A stretch of DNA of 64,000 nt from Orobanche coerulescens (taxonomy: Eukaryota; Streptophyta; Magnoliopsida; Lamiales; Orobanchaceae). Under the pieces are notes generated by a model, which was given only the letters and a program-made list of their open reading frames with translations, did no database searches and was not told where the DNA came from. The stretch is taken from positions 45,657,001 through 45,721,000 of the forward strand of contig CM065806.1 in assembly GCA_033398695.1 (NCBI GenBank), read 5' to 3'. A program made the translations under genes and the position numbers. Positions 10,796 to 22,740 of the stretch are shown here, in pieces (position 1 is the stretch's first letter; each line of letters begins with the position of its first letter).

Positions 10796-11599
10796 GCAGA
10801 ATGGGAATACTACGGCGAGACTCCTGTAAGTAAATTTCTGTTTTTACTCAACAATTGAGGGGAATCTTTGTAAGACCCGTGAATACGATATCAACATTAA
10901 TTATCCGTACACTCGGAATCATCAATACTGATCTTGTAGCGAACGAAGGCATATGAATCCTACGGTGATGTGTGCGATAATTAAGGGGGAATCTGTAGGA
11001 CCCATGAATACAAAGATTAATCGAAATATTGTTGTATGGAATTTAAAACCTATTAGTACCTTTTTAAGGGGGAACGTCAGATCGACGGAGAACAAAGACA
11101 TGCTATAGGATTTCGATTCAAGATATAATATAATATTATTTCCTTTTAAAATAATTTGTCCACGTGCCTGCTTTTTATGTCAAACGTCATGTTCATTAAA
11201 TGTCTTACACGACATCTGACAAGCTGAATCTCAAAAGCCGCGATGTTTTTAAATTGTTTATTATTTTTAAACCGCCGTTTTAGGCATTTAGGGTATCAAC
11301 CTATGTCACAAGTGGGACCCGCTGTATTTTAAAACCTTTTAATGGATTAGCGTACCAGTTACACTAAATCCATCTTGACCGTTGATTTCAAAACCGGTTC
11401 CCATCCCTTAAAATCTGACCATTCGTACTCTGCAAAACCCTATTTCGCCGCCCAAGTATAAAAGGACTGTATCTGCCATTAGAGACTCTTTACGCTTTCT
11501 GCAATTACAAGAGTTCTCAAGCAAACAGCCTACATATTTTCTGCATATTCACTGCGAATTTCGACTGTTTTCTTCCATCTTTGTTTTGAGAAAACATCC
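10796..11599 (+). other. Spacer between RNase H and ORF3, copy 1: purine tracts and ORF3 leader
   Basis: No coding potential seen. It holds three G-rich polypurine tracts (TTGAGGGGAAT near 10855, TTAAGGGGGAAT near 10980, TTTAAGGGGGAAC near 11065). Two are followed by similar sequence (TGTAAGACCC and TGTAGGACCC), so part of the spacer is a diverged direct repeat of about 120 bp. Repeated polypurine tracts before the LTR are a known Sirevirus feature. The TATA box of ORF3 is at the distal end. Confidence 0.6.
11457..11465 (+). promoter_or_regulatory. Putative TATA box of ORF3, copy 1
   Basis: TATAAAAGG, 135 bases before the ORF3 ATG at 11600 and followed by a plausible untranslated leader. The same box is present in copy 2. 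It suggests ORF3 can be transcribed independently of the LTR. Confidence 0.5.
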
Positions 11600-14500
11600 A
11601 TGGCTAGTCAATCTTCTTCCCCTGTTCTGAAGAAAACCTCCAACATCATTGATGGCCGGATCTTCTCGAAACCTGTCATCATCGAGCGCATTCTCTCGGA
11701 AATCAATGACTCAGAACCGATGGAGTATATCATTACTCGTCTTGAACAACAAGGTCTCTATCGCTTCGGGAGCAAAACCGCCGACAAATACGACGCCCAT
11801 CTGGTTGAGGAATTCTACCTCAACGCCGCCGTCCGTTTTCTGTCACTAGCCCAGGGAGGACATGTTGCTGACATCACTGCAACAGTCCAAGGAGTGGAAA
11901 TCTGCATCAATCGCGATCTACTCCAGAGAATCTACAGGCTGCCCGCCGACGGCCTGACCATGGACCAACTTGAGACGTTCGGGTCTCAAGAGCTTATTAC
12001 CAAGTTTTATGGACTATTTACAGGGTCCAAAGTGGTTGATATGGTGACAACCACTTGTCACAAGAAAAATTTTCTTCTTCACTTCGTTTATCTTCATGAT
12101 TTTTGTTCCAGGATCATCGAAAATCGAACCGGTGCGTTCGAGATGTGCACGAATCTAAGGTTCAGAATGATGGTAGCTATTTTGACCTGTGAAAAGGTCA
12201 ATTGGTGCCAAATCATTCTGAAACGTCTTCAAGAAGAGGTGTGCAAACCTGCCACCCAAAAGAAATCGTTTGGTTTAATGCTGAACTACATCCTGACGAG
12301 GTGCGGACTGACGCAATCCACCAATGCCAAGAAAAATAGCTCACGGATATACTTAGGAGGTGTCAAACCCACTGCGTATAACCAGAGCACAATGCATGCC
12401 AACCATCCGAGAACCAGGCACATGCCTATTTCTGCCAACCCAAGAGATGAAACCGTGAAGGTCCCAGAAATGGAATCTTCAAAGAAGAAGCGAAAGCGTT
12501 CTCACAAAGAAGAAGCACTCTGTGGTGAGAAGTCCAAGAAGAGACTCGGAGGCTCTCAAAATCAAAGCCAAGCACTCGAGGATGTCTCGCCCGTGGCGCA
12601 ACCCACTTATGAAGAACCCTGGGCCCAACCCCGTGGAAGAGGTGTCTCCTACTGCATCGACGGTAGATCCCGAGCCTTTGGCGGCTACGACGGATATAGA
12701 GACATGCCAATGCTCAAGACTTTAGCGAGTCGGCTGCCCATTCGGAGCCAAAAGCTACTTCTCTTCTGCGGGATCCCACACCCGTACAGGATCCAATTTC
12801 CTTCGGGGCACCATTCCCTGCAAGGAGTCCATCTTCCGTACAGGATCCCATACCTGTACCGGAATCCCTAGAAACAGCGTCTCCAGACGTTATTCGAAGT
12901 CCCTCCCCTGACTCGATCATAAATCAAACACTTCTTTCGGTTCAAATTGAGCAAGCGTACGAAAGATTTCTGCAATGAAAAGGCTATAGGCTAGCTCCGT
13001 ACGACACACTGTACAACTGGAGCGAATGGAGCCACGTAGAGCGATTCGTCTCCGAAGTAACAGACTCAACTGAAATTGAGGCCCTGCTTCGATGGGACAA
13101 CGCTTCTTGCAAAGATCTCATTGAAAGCCACCTGCTGCACAAATCTGACGCCAGGAGGAAAGGAAAGAAGAAGTCAGAGGACTCTCCCATTAATCCAAAA
13201 GACGACAACGATCATGACTCAGACGACGACGACGATGCTCTTCAAGAAGGTCTGAGAATGAGTCGTGAAGAGGCTGAAGCCCGAGACGCCTCTCCACCCA
13301 GAAAAGACGACGGGCCTTCAACCCAAGCCAATCCACCTTCGCCACAGCCGGAGAACATTCCCGAACAGGAGGAATCAGTCCCTCCAGTCGAGGAAGTTCA
13401 AGAAATTTTGGAACAGGCATCCGAGCCTGTTGCGACCGAAGAAGCCATTCCTGCAAGCCAACAGGAGGATTCAGTCCCTCCTGCATCCATATCTGTCGAA
13501 GAACCTTCGCCACAGGACGCTTCTGAACCAACTGTCGCCGAACCACAGGAAGCTGCTCCCGCCCCTGCAACCTTGGAATCCGAGGACGGTAACGAACCTG
13601 AGGATGTCCAACTTACTTCACGTCCATCCGTGAATGTAAGAAGGTTGAACGGCGCTGAAGACTTCGCCCAGCCTGACTCTCCGACCTCTGCTGCACGTAA
13701 AGAGCGCCTGCGAGCTCTTGGCCTTCAGACTGTATTTATCCAAGATGCAGTAAACGCTTTATCTTCTGTTGAAAAGGCACTGAATTGGATGCACACCTCT
13801 GCCGTAGAAGAAATGACCACTCTTCAACACGAAGTATCTCGAGTTGTCGACGCATTCATTCTTTTACCAGAAGTTTTCAAGCAAGCCTTGAAGATCATGG
13901 AAGATAAACAGGAGCAACTGCTGAAGGAGGAAGCTACAAAGACAAGGATTGCTGAAGCCAAGACCGCCTGTGCAATGATTGAGAACAGCTCTCAACTGCG
14001 TGCTCACGACAAATGCATTCAAGAAATGTCGAGACTCTTTCCTCCCTTGTTGAAAGAATAACCAAAGATCGAGACTAAACAGACGCCGCTCTTGAAATCC
14101 TACAAAGTCTTGATGAAGCCAAAAAGGGGGAAGAGGCACGAGAAGGCAAGGAGAATAAGACTGCAACAGAAAGGGAATTTGAGGCCGCTCGAGCAAGATT
14201 GCCGCCGAATTGAACAAGCTAGCACCTCAATCCCAAAGTTTTAGAATTTCGGGCTCAGACCGAATTCCATGACCCAAATGTCCCTTGGCAAACTCTTATT
14301 CAAAGACCTTCGAAATACGTCACGACCAACCGCAACCCAACCGCCGACGAAGTGAAGCCTTTGGAGGAAGAATGAACTGATGAGATATTTTGTCGACTCA
14401 TCAGGGAATCCGCCATCTTCAAAAATTATAAAACGTTAGCGGAGGCGGCAGATAAATTTTCAAAGATGCTAGAAGAAGGTAAACTCCCTCTCCAAATCGA

Positions 14501-14687
14501 AATGAAATCAAAACATAGAAGAGGAGATCGGGTCACCCATCCAGAAGATTGGATACTTGCCTTTGATCGTTCATATGAAGGAAGAGCGATTTACCAGGAA
14601 CGAGGCAATGATTCACTTCAAAACTGGTGGCGCGGCACCGAGAACGAGCAAGGAAAAAGACCATGGAGGCATGCGGATTATAGATGA
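11600..14687 (+). pseudogene. ORF3 of element A, copy 1 (frameshifted)
   Basis: Same gene as 19149-22243. The N-terminal 270 residues or so form a globular domain. It resembles the plant retrotransposon-associated family annotated in Pfam as putative plant transposon protein (the Transposase_32 type); this is recalled, not searched. It is followed by a lysine/arginine cluster (about 12480-12545), a low-complexity acidic and proline-rich region, and a C-terminal coiled coil (about 13680-14060). The frame breaks near 12505-12720, at the TGA at 12976, and at about 14030-14380. Across 13258-14061 this copy is the intact one: copy 2 has lost one base at a CTG near 21001. Function unknown; no signal peptide or membrane segment is visible. 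Confidence 0.75.
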
Positions 14688-15192
14688 AGAGCTGAAATTT
14701 ATGTATATTATTTTTGTTTTTGTAATTTCTATTCGAAACAGCAAACTTTGTACTCAATCATTTTGAATATCAATAAAATAGTTTGTTTGTCTTGAAAGAT
14801 TACAACTCGTAATCTACTGTGTTAATATATGATTACTTAAAATTGTTTGATAGGAATCTCAAGTTAGATAAACTTGATTGAAAAATAAGCTGTACGAACT
14901 AGTCTACGAACAGTTCATAATTTCAGTTGTAAACTTAGAATACATTGTAAGATTGTGCCTGCGCGCCAATCATAGGCTTAAGTTGTAATAAATCTCAAAC
15001 TGTATCGAACGTGCCTGCGAGCAGTTCATTATTGTAAGACTAAGTCACTAAGTCAGACCTATTGACAAAAGACCAAGAAATCTGCCAGAAGTCATCGAAG
15101 AAGAATGCTTCATGAGAAAGGTTTTGGCATCATCAAGAAGACTCGAAGAGTTAAGTAAGTTAGTCTTGGCAAATTGTCAAAAAGGGGGAAAT
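14688..15192 (+). other. 3' untranslated region and polypurine tract, element A copy 1
   Basis: AT-rich, no coding potential seen. It contains a poly(A)-signal-like AATAAA at 14771-14776. It ends with the purine tract AAAAAGGGGGAAAT immediately before the LTR, the expected plus-strand primer. Confidence 0.65.
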
Positions 15193-16345
15193 TGTTGGGA
15201 AAAACAAACACCCTGTATCGAAACAGCCGGGATACTCGAATCCCTGTATCGAATGTCATAAAGAAGGTTTTGACATATATGCCAAATACAGTAAAGGAAA
15301 CTGTATCGAGGCTTTAAGGCTTAATCCTGTATCGAAGACCTGCCTCGAATCAGCATAAGTGAAGATCGTCAGTACCGCAAAAAGACTTGTAAAAGACCAA
15401 GTATGGAAACTGTCTCGACACCCTAAATACAGTCATCTTCCATACAGTTCGCAAAAGGACAAGAAAGAACACAAGTCAAGTTCCGTTGAACAAAGAAGTA
15501 TTTAAATACTCAAGGATAAAGTATTTAAATACGCGATCTTGAGATCTTGAGAATCCCGCGAAATCCAGATCATGTCATATTCCGTTGAAGGAAATCTTAT
15601 TCAAACGGATATCTCAACGGATACTTTCTTGAGACTATATATATCCTTGAAGACATTGAAGATCAGTGACACAAAAAAACACACCCAAGTAACCTAATAC
15701 TCAAGCTATCAAAGTTATCATCTGAGTAAACATATCTCCAAGTATACTGCAATCTAGAACGAAAGAGATATACAGTGCTCAAACATCAAGAACAGCCATC
15801 ATCAGCTCAAGAACTTGATATTCAAAGCTGTTGTTCTTACCTGGTTACCTACCTTTTACCTCTGTGTAAAAACCGAGCTCTGTGTGAACTCAACAAGTTA
15901 TTCTGACCTGTGTGGGACGAATAAGGACAAAGCTTTGGAACTGTGTGTGAAGAAGCTAGTCAAGAAGGAAGCTTTAACCAATCTGTGTGAACGGTTGAAA
16001 GTGACATTCTTTGTATCAATCTGCGTGAACGATACAAGGATAGGTTTGTTTATAATTACGTAGTTGTGTACGCAGTAATTATAATAAACTTTTTACTCCT
16101 GTGTGGAGGACCAGTGGACGTAGAGGGGTTTACCTCGAACCACTTAAATTACTGTGTCATTTACCTTCTGCTTTTACTGTTTTAAATTACTGTGATATAT
16201 TAAGTATACACCAAATACTTCGTTGCTGTATTCACGGCAACTAACTGTATCCAAGACTTACGCTACGCACTCAGATTTAGATTCCGCATGCTTTGTTGTT
16301 TAAACTATTTTCCAAAGCGTATCCAAGATACTTAAGTGGCCAACA
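15193..16345 (+). repeat. 3' LTR of element A, copy 1
   Basis: Starts TGTTGG and ends CCAACA, a 6-base terminal inverted repeat with TG...CA, 1153 bp. TATA box CTATATATAT at 15635-15644. The LTR end is followed directly by gypsy D gag sequence, the same flank as at 23897, showing that the LTR and its flank were duplicated together. Confidence 0.93.
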
Positions 16346-16650
16346 ATACCAAACTATCGGCTTGCCTTCCTCGAACAACCTCGAGTTGTGCGAGGAGATC
16401 GCGACATTGGCTGGTGTTGTGGCCGGGACTTTTGTGGTAGGCACAAAATTTACTGCAGTCCAGATGACCGTTGTCCCTCATCGGCTTCGGCTTGCTAAGC
16501 CACTCGTGCCCCTTGATGGCGTTGAAGATATGGGTCGGAGACAGATTGAGGTTGCGTAGGAGGTGAACTTCCACATCCTCGGAGGCCTTGAACTCGCCGG
16601 GCGGCTTTGCGACCGCCTTTCTGGGCTTGGCGACTGCCTTCTTCGGGATG
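16346..16650 (-). pseudogene. Duplicated fragment of gypsy D gag
   Basis: About 305 bases that repeat 23897-24205. Antisense translation gives the nucleocapsid motif C-A-Y-H-K-S-P-G-H-N-T-S-Q-C and the preceding S-P-T-H-I-F-N-A-I-K-G-H block. This is the C-x2-H-x4-H-x4-C form typical of Tat-lineage gags. It has no function of its own and marks the boundary of the duplication. Confidence 0.88.
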
Positions 16651-18343
16651 GAAGATGGTTGAAAGATCACCCGCAAGAGCTGATCATTGGAAACATTAAT
16701 GCAGGTGTTTCTACTCATACGAGAATACAGAGTACACAAGGAAATGTACTTTGTGCACAAGAAGAATCTAATGCTGAAGTCTCACAGTTTCCTAAATGGA
16801 AATCTCAATCCGAACTTAGGAGACTCAATATGTGCACTATCGCTGTATTCTTAGCCCGACCAACTGTTTCGACCATAGACGCTCTTAACAACTCTCATTG
16901 GATAACATCTATGGAAGAAGAGCTTAACGGTTTCGAAAGAAACAATGTATGGTATCTTGTACCCAGACCGACACACCAATCGGCTATAGGAACCAAATGG
17001 GTATTTCGAAACAAAAAGGATCGAAATGGACTTATCATAAGGAACAAATCCAGACTAGTAGCACAAGGCTATTGTCAGGAAGAAGGAATCGACTATGATG
17101 AAACCTTCGCCCCTGTAGCGAGACTAGAAGCCATTAGGATATTTTTAGCCTTTGCCGCCCATAAGAGTTTTATCGTATACCAAATGGACGTCAAGAGTGC
17201 TTTCCTGAATGGAGAGCTTGCAGAAGAAGTTTATGTTGAACAACCACCAGGGTTTGCCAACACAGACGGTATCGATCTAGTTTACAGGCTAAGGAAAGCG
17301 TTGTACGGACTTAAACAAGCCCCTAGAGCCTGGTACGAAACCCTCTCCCAGTATCTAACCAACAACGGATTTGAGAAAGGTGCTGTCGACAAAACCTTGT
17401 TCAAGATACAGGAAGGTGATGACCTTCTAATGGTACAAATCTATGTCGATGATATTATTTTTGGTTCAACTAACCTTGCGCTATGTCGAAGGTTCTCACA
17501 TCTCATGCAAAGTAAATTTGAAATGAGTATGATGGGGGAACTTAGTTATTTCCTAGGTTTGCAGGTAAAGCAGTTGCCTACAGGTATATTCATCAACCAG
17601 GAGAAATACAGCAAGGAGCTTCTCAACAAATTTGGAATGAACACTTCCAAATCCTCGCCAACCCCCATGAGCACTTCCGTGCAAATTAGTGCTGATGAAG
17701 CCGGAAAGCCGTTTGACCAATCACTCTACAGGAAGCTCATTGGTTCGCTCCTGTACCTAACGGCTAGCAGCCCGATATCGATTCTTTGTTGGAGTGTGTG
17801 CGAGATACCAAGTTGCACCTAAGGAATCACACTTCAATACAACTAAACGAATCTGAAGTACATTAAAGGAACAGTCGATGCGGACTGTGGTATCCTAAGG
17901 AAGGCGGATTCGATTTAGTTGGATCTGACTCGGATCTCGGAGGTCGCAAGCTAGATAGGAAGAGTACAAGTGGAACTTGTCACTTTCTCGGACCTAGACT
18001 CGTTTCTTGGTTCAAGAAGAAGCAATTGGCTAACTCTCTTTCCACGGTGAATCAGTACTATCTGCTGGTAGCCTTGTATGCAGATCCTTTGGATGCGGCA
18101 ACAATCGCCGATTATGGAATCGATGCTAGAGAGACTCCAATCATGTGTGATAGCACGAGTGCAATTGCAATCACGCACAATCCTGTTTTGCACTCGCGCA
18201 CTAAACATATCAACATGAAGCATCATTTTATCAGGAATCATGTCGAGAACAAGGATGTTCGCCTAGAAAAAGTTCATACAGACATCCAGCTGGCCGACAT
18301 TTTCACCAAGCCTCTCGACACAAGCAAGATTCAACATGCTTAG
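16651..18343 (+). pseudogene. Reverse transcriptase and RNase H, element A copy 2
   Basis: Cleaner than copy 1: one frame (16563-17822, its first 88 bases being gypsy D) covers the RT from [10 protein letters not shown] to L-L-Y-L-T-A. It includes V-K-S-A-F-L-N-G (about 17195), [11 protein letters not shown] and the catalytic Y-V-D-D at 17442-17453. It then shifts frame near 17770. The RNase H end (18026-18343) keeps the D-S-T-S-A-I and T-K-H-I-N-M-K-H-H-F motifs. Its middle, where the S-T-A-E-A-E-Y-type catalytic block should lie (18040-18065), is garbled at CAG/CTG positions. Confidence 0.87.
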
Positions 18344-19148
18344 AGCAGAATTGGGAATACTACAGCCAGACTCCCTGTAAGTAAATTTACTGTTTTTACT
18401 CAACAATTGAGGGGGAATGCTGTAAGACCCGTGAATACAGTATCCAACATTAATTATCTGTACACTCAGAATCATCAATACAGTACTGTAGCGAACGAAG
18501 GCATATGAATCCTACAGCTGATGTGTGCAATAATTAAGGGGGAATACTGTAGGACCCATGAATACAGCATTAATCCAAATATTGTTGTATGGAATTTAAA
18601 ACCTATTAGTACCTTTTTAAGGGGGAACGTCAGACGACGGAGAACAAAGACATGCTATAGGATTTCGATTCAGTATATAATATAATATTATTTCCTTTTA
18701 AAATAATTTGTCCACGTGCCCTGTTTTTATGTCAAACGTCATGTTCATTAAATGTCTTACACGACATCTGGACAACTGAATCTCAAAAGCCGCGATGTTT
18801 TTAAATTGTTTATTATTTTTAAACCGCCGTTTTAGGCATTTAGGGTATCAACCTATGTCACAAGTGGGACCCGCTGTATTTTAAAACCTTTTAATGGATT
18901 AGCGTACCAGTTACACTAAATCCATCTTGACCGTTGATTTCAAAACCGGTTCCCATCCCTTAAAATCTGACCATTCGTACTCTGCAAAACCCTATTTCGC
19001 CGCCCAAGTATAAAAGGACTGTATCTGCCATTAGAGACTCTTTACGCTTTCTGCAATTACAAGAGTTCTCAAGCAAGCGACTACATATTTTCTGCATATT
19101 CACTGCGAATTTATTGTTTTCTTCCATCTTTGTTTTGAGAAAACATCC
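18344..19148 (+). other. Spacer between RNase H and ORF3, copy 2
   Basis: Non-coding. Purine tracts GAGGGGGAAT (about 18409), AAGGGGGAAT (about 18537) and AAGGGGGAAC (about 18618). The first two are each followed by T-G-T-A-(A/G)-G-A-C-C-C, forming a diverged repeat of about 128 bp. The TATA box of ORF3 lies at 19009. Confidence 0.6.
19009..19017 (+). promoter_or_regulatory. Putative TATA box of ORF3, copy 2
   Basis: TATAAAAGG, 140 bases upstream of the ATG at 19149, followed by GACTG. The antisense genes of elements E and G have TATAAAAAGGACTG at the equivalent place, so core promoter and start region look alike in two unrelated retrotransposon classes. Confidence 0.5.
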
Positions 19149-22100
19149 ATGGCTAGTCAATCTTCTTCCCTGTTCAAGAAAACCTCCAACATCATTGATG
19201 GCCGGATCTTCTCGAAACCTGTCATCATCGAGCGCATTCTCTCGGAAATCAATGACTCAGAACCGATGGAGTATATCATTACTCGTCTTGAACAACAAGG
19301 TCTCTATCGCTTCGGGAGCAAAACCGCCGACAAATACGACGCCCATCTGGTTGAGGAATTCTACCTCAACGCCGCCGTCCGTTTTCTGTCACTAGCCCAG
19401 GGAGGACATGTTGCTGACATCACTGCAACAGTCCAAGGAGTGGAAATCTGCATCAATAGCGACCTACTCCAGAGAATCTACAGGCTGCCCGCCGACGGCC
19501 TGACCATGGACCAACTTGAGACGTTCGGGTCTCAAGAGCTTATTACCAAGTTTTATGGACTATTTACCGGGTCCAAAGTGGTTGATATGGTGACAACCAC
19601 TTGTCACAAGAAAAATTTTCTTCTTCACTTCGTTTATCTTCATGATTTTTGTTCCAGGATCATTGAAAATCGAACCGGTGCGTTCGAGATGTGCACGAAT
19701 CTAAGGTTCAGAATGATGGTAGCTATTTTGACCTGTGAAAAGGTCAATTGGTGCCAAATCATTCTGAAACGTCTTCAAGAAGAGGTGTGCAAACCTGCCA
19801 CCCAAAAGAAATCGTTTGGTTTAATGCTGAACTACATCCTGACGAGGTGCGGACTGACGCAATCCACCGATGCCAAGAAAAATAGCTCACGGATATACTT
19901 AGGAGGTGTCAAACCCACTGCGTATAACCAGAGCACAATGCATGCCAACCATCCGAGAACCAGGCACATGCCTATTTCTGCCAACCCAAGAGATGAAACC
20001 GTGAAGGTCCCAGAAATGGAATCTTCAAAGAAGAAGCGAAAGCGTTCTCACAGCAAGAAGCACTCTGCTGGTGAGAAGTCCAAGAAGAGACTCAGGAGGC
20101 TCTCAAAAATCAAAGCCAAGCACTCCGAGGATGTCTCGCCCGTGGCGCAACCCACTTATGAAGAACCCCAGGGCCCAACCCCTGTGGAAGAGGTGTCTCC
20201 TACTGCATCGACAGTAGATCCCGAGCCTTTGGCGGCTACGACGGATATAGAGACATCTGCCAATGCTCAAGACTTTAGCGAGTCGGCTGCCCATTCGGAG
20301 CCAAAAGCTACTTCTCTTCTGCGGGATCCCACACCCGTACAGGATCCAATTTCCTTCGGGGCACCATTCCCTGCAAGGAGTCCATCTTCCGTACAGGATC
20401 CCATACCTGTACCGGAATCCCTAGAAACAGCGTCTCCAGACGTTATTCGAAGTCCCTCCCCTGACTCGATCATAAATCAAACACTTCTTTCGGTTCAAAT
20501 TGAGCAAGCGTACGAAAGATTTCTGCAATGAAAAGGCTATAGGCTAGCTCCGTACGACACACTGTACAACTGGAGCGAATGGAGCCACGTAGAGCGATTC
20601 GTCTCCGAAGTAACAGACTCAACTGAAATTGAGGCCCTGCTTCGATGGGACAACGCTTCTTGCAAAGATCTCATTGAAAGCCACCTGCTGCACAAATCTG
20701 ACGCCAGGAGGAAAGGAAAGAAGAAGTCAGAGGACTCTCCCATTAATCCAAAAGACGACAACGATCATGACTCGGGCAGCGGCGACGATGCTCTTCAAGA
20801 AGGTCCGAGAATGAGTCGTGAAGAGGCTCAAGCCCGAGACGCCTCTCCACCTGAGAAAAGACGACGGGCCTTCAACCCAAGCCAATCCACCTTCGCCATA
20901 GGAGAACATTCCCGAGCAGAGGAATCGGTCCCTCCAGTCGAGGAAGTTCAAGAAATTTTGGAACAGGCATCCGAGCCTGTTGCGACCGAAGAAGCCATTC
21001 TGCAAGCCAACAGGAGGATTCGGTCCCTCCTACATCCATATCTGTCGAAGAACCTTCGCCACAGGACGCTTCTGAACCAACTGTCGCCGAACCACAGGAA
21101 GCTGCTCCCGCCCCTGCAACCTTGGAATCCGAGGACGGTAACGAACCTGAGGATGTCCAACTTACTTCACGTCCATCCGTGAATGTAAGAAGGTTGAACG
21201 GCGCCAAGACTTCGCCACCTGACTCTCCGACCTCTGCTGCACGTAAAGAGCGCCTGCGAGCTCTTGGCCTTCAGACTGTATTTATCCAAGATGCAGTAAA
21301 CGCTTTATCTTCTGTTGAAAAGGCACTGAATTGGATGCACACCTCTGCCGTAGAAGAAATGACCACTCTTCAACACGAAGTATCTCGAGTTGTCGACGCA
21401 TTCATTCTTTTACCAGAAGTTTTCAAGCAAGCCTTGAAGATCATGGAAGATAAACAGGAGCAACTGCTGAAGGAGGAAGCTACAAAGACAAGGATTGCTG
21501 AAGCCAAGACCGCCTGTGCAATGATTGAGAACAGCTCTCAACTGCGTGCTCACGACAAATGCATTCAAGAAATGTCGCAGACTCTTTCCTCCCTTGTTGA
21601 AAGAATAACCAGCATCGAGACTAAACAGGACGCCGCTCTTGAAATCCTACAAAGTCTTGATGAAGCCAAAAAGGGGGAAGAGGCACGAGAAGCTGCAAGG
21701 AGAATAAGACTGCAACAGGAAAGGGAATTTGAGGCTGCTCAGAGCAGTATCGCTGCCGAATTGAACAAGCTAGCACCTCAATCCCAAAGTTTTAGAATTT
21801 CAGGCTCCAGACCGGAATTCCATGACCCAAATGTCCCTTGGCAAACTCTTATTCAAAGACCTTCGGAAATACGTCTGCCGACCAACCGCAACCCAACTGC
21901 CGACGAAGTGAAGCACTGGAGGAAGAATGAACTGATGAGATATTTTGTCAGACTCATCAGGGAATCCGCCATCTTCAAAAATTATAAAACGTTAGCGGAG
22001 GCGGCAGATAAATTTTCAAAGATGCTAGAAGAAGGTAAACTCCCTCTCCAAATCGAAATGAAATCAAAACATAGAAGAGGAGATCGGGTCACCCATCCAG

Positions 22101-22243
22101 AAGATTGGATACTTGCCTTTGATCGTTCATATGAAGGAAGAGCGATTTACCAGGAACGAGGCAATGATTCACTTCAAAACTGGTGGCGCGGCACCGAGAA
22201 CGAGCAAGGAAAAAGACCATGGAGGCATGCGGATTATAGATGA
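19149..22243 (+). pseudogene. ORF3 of element A, copy 2 (best-preserved copy)
   Basis: About 1030 codons ending at the TGA at 22243, interrupted by a TGA at 20529-20531 and a one-base loss near 21001. Residues 1-270 are a globular domain (blocks E-F-Y-L-N-A-A-V-R-F, L-L-Q-R-I-Y-R-L-P and F-G-L-M-L-N-Y-I-L-T-R-C-G-L). It resembles the Pfam putative plant transposon protein family, from memory. Next come a K-K-K-R-K-R-like basic cluster that could be a nuclear localisation signal, an acidic P/E/S-rich stretch, a coiled coil (about 21240-21760), and a charged tail with several W. I see no signal peptide, transmembrane helix or furin-like site, so envelope-like is not supported. It may have been acquired with its own promoter. 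The TGA at 20529 occurs in both copies. Confidence 0.78.
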
Positions 22244-22740
22244 AGAGCTGAAATTTATGTATATTATTTTTGTTTTTGTAATTTCTATTCGAAACAGCAA
22301 ACTTTGTACTCAATCATTTTGAATATCAATAAAATAGTTTGTTTGTCTTGAAAGATTACAACTCGTAATCTACTGTGTTAATATATGATTACTTAAAATT
22401 GTTTGATAGGAATCTCAAGTTAGATAAACTTGATTGAAAAATAAGTCATGCGAACTAGTCTACGAGCAGTTCATAATTTGATTGTAAACTTAGAATACAT
22501 TGTAAGATTGTGCTGCGCGCCAATCATAGGCTTAAGTTGTAATAAATCTCAAATCAGATTTAACGTGCTGCTGCAGCTTCATTATTGTAAGACTAAGTCA
22601 CTAAGTCGACCTATTGACAAAAGACCAAGAAATGCCGAAGTCATCAAGAAGAATGCTTCATGAGAAAGGTTTTGGCATCATCAAGAAGACTCGAAGAGTT
22701 AAGTAAGTTAGTCTTGGCAAATTGTCAAAAAGGGGGAAAT
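22244..22740 (+). other. 3' untranslated region and polypurine tract, element A copy 2
   Basis: AT-rich; contains AATAAA near 22327. It ends in the purine tract AAAAAGGGGGAAAT next to the LTR. Copy of 14688-15192 with several CTG-associated differences. Confidence 0.65.

Larger units (their letters stand above)
9098..16650 (+). repeat. Direct duplication, copy 1 (7.55 kb)
   Basis: Unit = RT to 3' LTR of element A plus the first 305 bases of the gypsy D gag. It is repeated immediately at 16651-24205. The join at 16651 lies in GAAGATGG, which occurs both in the A pol at 9098-9105 and in the D gag at 24206-24213. This is an 8-base microhomology at the breakpoint. Confidence 0.88.

Noticed and set aside
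19149..22243. ORF3 as an envelope gene
   Set aside because: No signal peptide, transmembrane helix or glycoprotein-like cysteine pattern visible; the resemblance is to intracellular transposon-associated proteins.
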